Positions 47,191-52,077 of a stretch of DNA of 52,077 bases are shown here, piece by piece. Position 1 is the first letter of the stretch; every line of letters starts with the position of its first letter. The translations under genes and the position numbers were made by a program. The notes under the pieces are model-generated. The model ran no database searches. It had not been told where the DNA came from and worked only from the letters and a program-made list of their open reading frames with translations. Location of the stretch: positions 1-52,077 of the forward strand of contig JADGFA010000029.1 in the NCBI GenBank assembly GCA_016744065.1, given 5' to 3'. The DNA is from Gammaproteobacteria bacterium (GTDB lineage Bacteria > Pseudomonadota > Gammaproteobacteria > SZUA-229).

Positions 47191-47778
47191 TTATTCAGGG
47201 AATTCGACACCATACATTTCAGCCAGCGAATTAGAGACGTCATTATTAAAATATATGCCAATTAAGCCGGCTTGCTCATACGTATCTTTAAATATTTGAT
47301 TACAGTAAACGCTAAGATAAACATCAAGCTCTGTTCTGAATAATGCAACATTATTAACAGCATTTTCAACAAATGAATATTTTTCCAGGTTGCCATTATT
47401 ATCGTAAACAGTCTGCTTAGTATCTATACCACCTACACTTTCAACAGTGACCAAAGGGTTGAATACATAGCCTTTACCATTATCGTGATGAACAGCTAAA
47501 AACTCTCCAAAATCATTCAGCACATCTTTTAGCACAACATAAGCCTTGTCATTTAGAAATAAACGTCCATTACCGATAGATACATCTGGCACTATGTCTT
47601 TAGAGTAACTCTCACAAGGCATAAATTTTATACGCAATGACTCTGGCCACACCTCAGCATAAGAAACAGGCGCTCTTTTTAAGTGAATCGGGTACTTTTT
47701 CCCAAGCTTATTGATAATGTCATCAGCATCAAACAAGAAGCCAAGATACCTGTCATCTTCATGTATTCTATAAATCAT
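47191..47778 (-). CDS. Imm11-like (DUF1629) immunity protein for the AHH toxin
   Basis: The 195-residue soluble protein has no signal peptide. A GRLFLNDKAYVVLKDVL segment, followed by GEFLAVHHDNGKGYVFNPL and a C-terminal helix ending in LIGIYF, matches the pattern of Imm11/DUF1629 immunity proteins as recalled. Its gene overlaps the toxin gene upstream by four bases (ATGA), and its paralogue at 48830-49435 shares the LFL-AY, GEF-NGKGY-FNPL, FRT-D-Y-S-CN landmarks. It should bind and neutralise the nuclease in the cytoplasm. The family name is from memory; the toxin/immunity pairing rests on the gene overlap and the toxin's AHH-type motifs. Confidence 0.68.
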   Translation of the reverse strand: MIYRIHEDDRYLGFLFDADDIINKLGKKYPIHLKRAPVSYAEVWPESLRIKFMPCESYSKDIVPDVSIGNGRLFLNDKAYVVLKDVLNDFGEFLAVHHDNGKGYVFNPLVTVESVGGIDTKQTVYDNNGNLEKYSFVENAVNNVALFRTELDVYLSVYCNQIFKDTYEQAGLIGIYFNNDVSNSLAEMYGVEFPE

Positions 47779-48383
47779 GATCTCTCTTGCATATGCGCTG
47801 GCAGCATTACGTTTTTAGGGAATGTGGAATAAATTAACCGCGACCTCACCAGGCCTAGCACTCTCTTCAGGTCGACTACAGTTGATATTGTATCTAATGT
47901 TATAAGAGTATCTAACCAATTATAGTAGCCTACTCTATGTATGCGGCTATGGGGCACTGCACGCTTCATATATTTGGGCATGTGTTCTTTTGCTGCTGTG
48001 TTCTTGGGTAACCAACAGCCGTTATGCCTGTCATCTATACGCATCTCGAACCATGCCAGAATCCCACGAAGTGTAGCTGCTCTTTTATGTCCACCCGATA
48101 CAATTGCATGAGCATCACATAGTGGATGAGGTCGCGGATCTACAATACTCATAAATTGAGCAAGTCGTGCAGATTCATGCGCTTCATCTATAAGGTCATG
48201 GTTTGACATCCCTGAAACATCTTTACGATAACGCATGAGTTCGATACGTTCTTCAATTTGAGCTTTGAGCTTGATTTTATTTAAGCCTGATTTAGTCGGC
48301 TTCTCAAGCTTTAGAAAAGCATCAATTTCTATGTCAGTGGAGGTTTTGTTGACATGCTTGGCTGGAGTTATAGGTATGGGCAT
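47775..48383 (-). CDS. Stand-alone AHH-type HNH/EndoVII nuclease toxin
   Basis: Residues about 88-156 match the AHH nuclease family of polymorphic toxins: the motif Ala91-His92-Ala93 in CDAHAIVSGGH, a RAATLRGILAW helix, NGCWLP (121-126), and PHSRIH (His145, His149) followed by YYNWLD. The first histidine of the AHH motif is kept; the second is Ala here. Whether this variant is active is not certain. At 202 residues there is no delivery domain such as a VgrG, PAAR, Rhs or filamentous part, and no signal peptide. It may be a toxin tip separated from its carrier or a cargo recruited by another machine. It precedes its immunity gene with an ATGA overlap. Confidence 0.75.
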   Translation of the reverse strand: MPIPITPAKHVNKTSTDIEIDAFLKLEKPTKSGLNKIKLKAQIEERIELMRYRKDVSGMSNHDLIDEAHESARLAQFMSIVDPRPHPLCDAHAIVSGGHKRAATLRGILAWFEMRIDDRHNGCWLPKNTAAKEHMPKYMKRAVPHSRIHRVGYYNWLDTLITLDTISTVVDLKRVLGLVRSRLIYSTFPKNVMLPAHMQERS

Positions 48384-48426
48384 GAAAAATCCTTTTAAAT
48401 ATTAAATTAAATACCGCTTTCACATA

Positions 48427-48546
48427 ATGAGACGATTATATGATATCGAATATCCAGAGTCTATCGAAGGAATCTCATTCCTGGATATTAAGCGCACTCA
48501 TTTACAAGCTGTTACATCTGATCGAGATGCAATGCATTCCAGATAG
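48427..48546 (+). CDS. Possible 39-residue ORF of doubtful status
   Basis: An ATG-started frame encodes 39 residues beginning MRRLYDIEYPESIEG and rich in charged residues. It lacks a clear ribosome-binding site and matches nothing recognised. It lies in the 446-base region between the divergent toxin and immunity genes, so it may be a decayed fragment of the lost part of the second cassette. Confidence 0.2.
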   Translation: MRRLYDIEYPESIEGISFLDIKRTHLQAVTSDRDAMHSR

Positions 48547-48647
48547 TTCAAATACCAAATCAAAAACACATTCAAACTCTTGTCTTAGTATCATTCCCTT
48601 ATGTTGTATACAAAGAAGACCACATACTTAGTCAAGCAAGGTTATAA

Positions 48648-48815
48648 GTTGTATTGTTATATTTCCCTAATATATATACAAATGCCTATTACAGATGGAT
48701 GGGGGGACAGATATCACCGGCTAAAATAAATAGTCTGGAAGATCTGATTAAAAAACTTGAAAATATTCGCTTCCGCCTACAGAGTGGTTCTATTCCCGAT
48801 CATATTTACTCGTAG
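48648..48815 (+). pseudogene. C-terminal stub of a second AHH-type toxin
   Basis: This open frame, with a first ATG at 48699, ends 14 bases before the second immunity gene. Its residues from YYRW to SIP align without gaps over 37 positions to YYNW-to-TFP (153-189) of the toxin at 47775-48383, with 12 identities including YY, W, the DL pair, two Arg and the final Pro. The region before it no longer contains the AHA, NGCWLP or HSRIH motifs in any frame I could see. The nuclease is therefore lost and only the end of the gene, next to its immunity gene, remains. Confidence 0.7.
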
Positions 48816-48829
48816 GTAAAACGATAATA

Positions 48830-49435
48830 ATGGCTTTATATACACTCTACCCCGACCTTGATAATTTTGCTTTCATCGGCTTTGATGAAAAGCAAATGAC
48901 AGGTCTATGCAGTGATGATCCACATGACAGATTTGATTTTCATAATATTCCAAAATCGTTCAAGAAAATAATCACCAAAACCCTCAATATAAACTTCTCG
49001 GGCGATTGTGACGGGCTGACTGGTACAGATATACCTGATATACAGGTATTCCATGGAAAACTCTTCCTGAGTAAAGAGGCATATAAGGCAATTGGCAATC
49101 TAATCAAAAAGGATGGTGAGTTTTTCCCGGTCGATTACGAAAATGGTAAAGGATATATATTCAACCCTCTGAGCATTGCAGAAGATGTAAATGGTCTTAA
49201 TGAATCACTATCCATCAAGAATGAATGGGATGATGTAGAGAACATAGCTTTCCATGAAGATAAGGTGAAAAAATTCGCAATGTTCAGAACTGCCTTTGAT
49301 ACATATACCAGTCTCTTCTGTAATGAGGTTGTGAAATCAGTTATCAAAAAGAATAATCTTAAAGGTTTGATTATTACACCGGAGCTGGGAGCAGAATTCG
49401 GTATGGCGCAGAATCAGAAAGCCTCACCCCACTAA
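48830..49435 (+). CDS. Paralogous Imm11-like immunity protein (orphan)
   Basis: The 201-residue product is a clear homologue of the immunity protein at 47191-47778. Shared features are G-K/R-LFL followed by AY, GEFFPVDYENGKGYIFNPL, a FHEDKVKKFAMFRTAFDTYTS block, and a C-terminal LKGLIITPEL. Its toxin partner is reduced to the stub just upstream, so it is an orphan immunity gene, possibly kept to protect against related strains' toxins. It is on the plus strand, inverted relative to the intact cassette. No strong ribosome-binding site is seen, consistent with past translation coupled to the lost toxin. Confidence 0.68.
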   Translation: MALYTLYPDLDNFAFIGFDEKQMTGLCSDDPHDRFDFHNIPKSFKKIITKTLNINFSGDCDGLTGTDIPDIQVFHGKLFLSKEAYKAIGNLIKKDGEFFPVDYENGKGYIFNPLSIAEDVNGLNESLSIKNEWDDVENIAFHEDKVKKFAMFRTAFDTYTSLFCNEVVKSVIKKNNLKGLIITPELGAEFGMAQNQKASPH

Positions 49436-49478
49436 CTGACTAGACAGCTCCCCTATTTATTCTAGTATTTTCAAACAA

Positions 49479-49709
49479 TTAAAAAATCACGGAATAATGA
49501 CATTCCAATCCATCACATAGCTTGAATATTCTCTCCAGACTCGCCTGCCTGGCTCTACTTTCTATACCCTGGTAGAAACGGATGGAGACACCGGCAATCA
49601 AGGCAAACTTGTCCAGTGACAATCCCGTCTTCTCACACCCGGCTCCGATTATTTCTGCAACTTTCTGTTTTAATCTGATAAAACCCCACCCAGATTCTAT
49701 TTTCATCAA
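49479..49709 (-). CDS. Small XRE-type helix-turn-helix regulator
   Basis: The 76-residue product is a compact helix-turn-helix protein: LSLDKFALIAGVSIRFYQGIES fits the XRE pattern of helices 2 and 3, followed by RIFKLCDGLE, the usual last helix. It likely binds DNA as a dimer and could control nearby conflict genes. The start, at 49709, is 20 bases from the divergent small ORF at 49730, so both promoters would overlap, an arrangement that suits autoregulation. The gene is convergent with the orphan immunity gene. Confidence 0.75.
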   Translation of the reverse strand: MMKIESGWGFIRLKQKVAEIIGAGCEKTGLSLDKFALIAGVSIRFYQGIESRARQASLERIFKLCDGLECHYSVIF

Positions 49710-49729
49710 TTTAAAACAGAAGAATTACC

Positions 49730-50033
49730 ATGTCCCTTACTAAGCTCTGTATGCTACTAGACGAAATGGTTGCAGATTTACTTACGGAAAAATAATTGTA
49801 CCCCTTACCTTAACTGATTTATCCCTACTGATTGAGTTAACAGAAAAAGAACTTACACATTTGCACGATATAATTGATAATAATAAAAATGAGACTGTTG
49901 CAGATGATGCGGCAGAGTTGGCTATTCAAGCTGGTATTACAGATGGAAATTTACGTGAGCAATATGACTCAAATAGGGATAATAGCTGTAAACATCCAAG
50001 CTATTCTGAACTGATTGAATCATTCAAACCCTA
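49730..50033 (+). pseudogene. Frameshifted small gene divergent from the XRE regulator
   Basis: An ATG at 49730 with a weak AGAAG ribosome site opens a 21-residue frame (MSLTKLCMLLDEMVADLLTEK) ending at 49795. A second frame, shifted by -1, then runs without stop from the same point to 50033 and encodes about 79 coherent residues including TDLSLLIELTEKELTHL and a HPSYSELIESF end. Joined, they give about 100 residues with consistent helical, acidic composition. A change in the A5 run at 49788-49792 would explain the break. A hairpin at 50060-50078 follows. The function is unknown. Confidence 0.45.
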
Positions 50034-50059
50034 ATTTCCTACTAAATAAAATATAGCCC

Positions 50060-50078
50060 CTGAGCTGCATTAGCTCAG
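50060..50078 (+). terminator. Hairpin after the frameshifted small gene
   Basis: CTGAGCT (50060-50066) and AGCTCAG (50072-50078) form a perfect 7-bp stem with a five-base GCATT loop. It lies 27 bases after the stop of the frameshifted gene, and a T6 run follows at 50099-50104, about 20 bases later. The position suits a terminator, but the T-run is distant, so efficiency is uncertain. Confidence 0.45.
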
Positions 50079-50227
50079 ACTTGAGCTGACAGTTACCCTT
50101 TTTTACAGTACTGTTAGTTTAAATTTGAACTAATACATTCTATTACAGGGATTTGAAAAAAAATTCTCACATTTCAAAAGGTATATGGAAAAGCAATTAT
50201 AATGTCTTGTATCCTAAATAATGAATC

Positions 50228-50533
50228 ATGATGTCTTTAAATAAGCTACTTTATAGTCTACTCGCAGTTATTCTAATATTGTCGGGTATATTTCTACTGT
50301 TGGTCGATCATATGTCCTTGCCTGGTCGATATGGATCACCTTCAATGCCATTGTCCCCACCCACAACGTATTTTGTTGCCGCTTTACCACTATCATTCGG
50401 CATATCTATTATTTTGTTTCTTATAAATAAAAAAAAATATGACTCGCTTTGTAAGAAGATTGTTTTAGTCGGATTTTCAGCAGGAGCCTTTGGTTTGATT
50501 ATAATTGGGCCAATACTGAATCATTTTAGCTAG
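50228..50533 (+). CDS. Small membrane protein of unknown function
   Basis: The 101-residue product has three hydrophobic segments (about residues 6-25, 47-66 and 78-96), with polar, Pro/Ser-rich sequence between the first two (SMPLSPPTT) and a KKKKYD basic loop between the second and third. No family was recognised. It could be an immunity protein of the membrane type or an unrelated accessory gene. It starts with two consecutive ATG codons; either could be used. Confidence 0.5.
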   Translation: MMSLNKLLYSLLAVILILSGIFLLLVDHMSLPGRYGSPSMPLSPPTTYFVAALPLSFGISIILFLINKKKYDSLCKKIVLVGFSAGAFGLIIIGPILNHFS

Positions 50534-50929
50534 AAAAGACAAAGCTCAATGAAACTAATCAATACGGAAAACAGAGCCTGCTTCCATTCCCCCTCATGAC
50601 AACCAAAGTTACATTTTTATCATAATTAATCTGGCTTCTCACGAGATTAATTACGAATAAACTTTTATTAAAATCACCTGTAAAGATAAAAACAACCCAG
50701 CCTCAACCCTTACCTTTAACGTTTTCATCAATAAAATCTGGAACAAAACAGAATAAAAAAACCACACAACTATTCATATTTAGTTCATATAAAATAAACA
50801 ACATCACTTTTCCGGTCACAATAAATCCAACCCACCCTGTTATATAAATATGAAGTATTTTCTTAGTATCAACCTACAATAAAAACATTCCCAACCTTAG
50901 CCAGGCACTTAATAAGTATTAATTAAAAA
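50534..50929. other. Gene-free region with an AT-rich inverted repeat
   Basis: About 400 bases without a recognisable gene on either strand, between convergent genes. Apart from the 10-bp inverted repeat at 50623-50653 nothing stands out. The two flanking genes both end here, so terminators are expected. Confidence 0.4.
50623..50653. repeat. Perfect 10-bp inverted repeat
   Basis: TAATTAATCT (50623-50632) and AGATTAATTA (50644-50653) are perfect reverse complements separated by 11 bases. It is AT-rich, so the hairpin would be weak; a protein-binding site is as likely as a terminator. It lies between convergent genes. Confidence 0.4.
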
Positions 50930-51340
50930 CTAGTCACAATTAAATAGATTTCTATTTATTTCTATTTTCCACATCCCATCTTTTACAGCAATACTTTCAA
51001 CATCGCTTCTATCAAGAATAACTTTGCAGTCTTTATCACGAGTTAGAACAATAGTGCTTAGAGCTTCGTCTAATTGATCAGGTTCAAACTTTCCAGTTTC
51101 ATAATGCCAGGAGTTAATCCCCCCTGGTTGCAGGACAAACTCCAGATCACCTACAACTTCATTGCCTTTATTATTAAATTTAGCTAAAAATGTAAGCTTC
51201 TCAGATGTATTATTAGTAATAGTCACCATTTTTATAGCATTACATGCAGGTAGCATAAAAACAGCTACCAACATAGTCAGCAGCTTTAAATTGATTCCTG
51301 TAATTACACTTATTTTAGCCATTTTATTTGAGAGCTCCAT
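50930..51340 (-). CDS. Lipoprotein, probable immunity protein for the metallopeptidase toxin
   Basis: The 136-residue product has a signal peptide with a lipobox MLPAC (Cys33), so the mature protein of about 104 residues would be lipid-anchored. The mature part is a beta-rich domain (MVTITNNTSEKLTFLAKF, CKVILDRSD) without a recognised family name. Its gene begins inside the 3' end of the toxin gene (31-base overlap), with AAAAGG five bases before the ATG at 51340; Met7 at 51322 is an alternative start. Overlap with a toxin gene and a periplasm-facing lipoprotein fit an immunity protein protecting the periplasm. The immunity role is inferred from context. Confidence 0.6.
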   Translation of the reverse strand: MELSNKMAKISVITGINLKLLTMLVAVFMLPACNAIKMVTITNNTSEKLTFLAKFNNKGNEVVGDLEFVLQPGGINSWHYETGKFEPDQLDEALSTIVLTRDKDCKVILDRSDVESIAVKDGMWKIEINRNLFNCD

Positions 51341-51669
51341 ATCAACCTTTTAATATCTATTTCCATCGCAGTACTGTCTTTCATTCTTCGCATAAAATCA
51401 ACTCTTGATTTAGACCAGTCATAATATTTCATCAGGTCTATAGCCCCTTTTTCAGGGTAACCTGGTGTTGTTGATTTAACGGATTGTAATATTGGATTTG
51501 TAGAGCCTTTATGCCCCCATGACAAAAATATTCCACCGGCATACATTAAAACAGAGTGTCCAAACTCATGAGCTGCCACCAATTTAAAATCCATATCAGC
51601 CTGAGTAGCAACAAAAGCACCTTTATTGTAAATAAAGCTGGCATCTATACCTAAAATAGCTGGATTCAT
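51310..51669 (-). CDS. C-terminal fragment of an HEFGH metallopeptidase toxin
   Basis: This fragment carries the zinc-peptidase motif His34-Glu35-Phe-Gly-His38 in AAHEFGHSVLMYAGG, with a further conserved histidine in SWGHKGST (His53), and ends in a charged helical region with DSTAMEIDIKRLIW. In the same frame, coding-like sequence (FFVQVKAAHRVKNSIPVDLYIETDRAEYG) extends back from the ATG at 51669 to the T6 run at 51757-51762, where it joins the frame of the fragment at 51729-52077. So this is the second half of one larger gene, broken by a frameshift. Metallopeptidase domains of this kind occur at the C-terminus of secreted polymorphic toxins or type VI effectors, which is inferred here. Confidence 0.65.
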   Translation of the reverse strand: MNPAILGIDASFIYNKGAFVATQADMDFKLVAAHEFGHSVLMYAGGIFLSWGHKGSTNPILQSVKSTTPGYPEKGAIDLMKYYDWSKSRVDFMRRMKDSTAMEIDIKRLIWSSQIKWLK

Positions 51670-51728
51670 TGATCGCCCATACTCTGCTCTATCTGTTTCT
51701 ATATATAAATCAACTGGAATTGAATTTT

Positions 51729-52077
51729 TTACTCGATGAGCAGCCTTAACCTGAACAAAAAAGTATCACCGTCAATAGTAATATCCCTAGACCAATACTG
51801 CGAAATCCCTTCAGAAGCAAGTCTCTTCAACTTAGCGTAATCAATATCAGACAAATTATTTTTCTTATAATTAAGAAACACATCAATAGTAATTTTCTTT
51901 TTTAACGGTAGAACAATAGCCTTTGACCAGTATGCTCTATGTGCTCCATTATGAACTTTTACTCTTCGCTTTCTATTCTGGCTCCATTTTTTTCTATAGT
52001 TTTTTACCGGTTTATCAATCGAAAGATGAAGAATTTCATGAAATTTATCTTCTGTTATTTTCTTAGCTTCTTTATCC
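51729..52077 (-). CDS. Upstream part of the metallopeptidase toxin, cut by the window edge and frameshifted
   Basis: An open frame of 116 codons runs in from the right edge and stops at 51729. Its sequence includes DKFHEILHLSIDKPVKNYRK near the edge, VHNGAHRAYWSKAIVLPLKK, and ISQYWSRDITIDGDTF just before the T6 run; after that it continues out of frame as FRLRLLIE and stops. Composition and content join smoothly to the -1 frame beyond the T run, so a single ancestral gene is clear. The delivery part of the protein, if any, lies to the right of the window. The YWSRDI segment is recalled from related effector metallopeptidases. Confidence 0.6.
   Translation of the reverse strand, partial: DKEAKKITEDKFHEILHLSIDKPVKNYRKKWSQNRKRRVKVHNGAHRAYWSKAIVLPLKKKITIDVFLNYKKNNLSDIDYAKLKRLASEGISQYWSRDITIDGDTFLFRLRLLIE

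Overview
The window looks like a chromosomal segment of an AT-rich Gram-negative gammaproteobacterium. The basis is the rnr-rlmB neighbourhood, recJ next to an rpfE-like gene, a membrane-type (class 2) pyrD, and an export system with a Wza-like lipid-free export protein, a beta-barrel and an exosortase. No rRNA gene, CRISPR array, transposase or integrase was recognised. All assignments come from reading motifs by eye; no database search was possible.

Positions 1-33636 are one large envelope/exopolysaccharide locus, almost all on the minus strand. Reading in the direction of transcription (right to left) it encodes: export protein, outer-membrane barrel, Wzz-type chain-length protein and CpsD-type kinase (33636-29034); a secreted TIGR03790-like protein; UDP-glucose dehydrogenase, UDP-glucuronate epimerase and a bifunctional GDP-mannose enzyme (28986-23851); a tightly overlapping run of glycosyltransferases with an unusual kinase/nucleotidyltransferase pair and a split PssD/PssE-type transferase (23673-18242); an AlgI/AlgJ-like acetylation pair, Wzy, Wzx, a secreted beta-helix protein, a second acyltransferase and a teichoic-acid-like TagD/TagF pair (18236-9001); the four dTDP-rhamnose genes (7121-3711); and finally an XrtD-type exosortase fused to EpsI and a WecA-like initiating transferase (3546-328). 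Two plus-strand genes (a tiny Tat-type lipoprotein and a beta-helix protein with a phage-tail-like N-terminus) interrupt the locus. The predicted polymer could contain Man, GlcA/GalA, Rha, glycerol phosphate and acetyl groups.

Positions 33872-46640 are a housekeeping stretch: a GGDEF/EAL protein overlapping a DUF2892-like membrane protein just upstream of the polysaccharide locus, then nudF, a small unknown gene, pyrD, recJ, an rpfE-like gene, rlmB, a thioredoxin-fold protein, rnr with an exceptionally long lysine-rich repeat tail, and a tRNA-Leu(CAG) gene with its own promoter.

Positions 46641-52077, downstream of the tRNA, look like an accessory island of conflict genes. It holds an AHH-type nuclease toxin with an overlapping Imm11-like immunity gene; an inverted second cassette in which the paralogous immunity gene survives but the toxin is reduced to a C-terminal stub; an XRE regulator; a frameshifted small gene; and, at the right edge, the C-terminal part of an HEFGH metallopeptidase toxin, broken by a frameshift at a T6 run, followed by a lipoprotein that probably acts as its immunity protein. 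This end of the window contains the most unusual biology.
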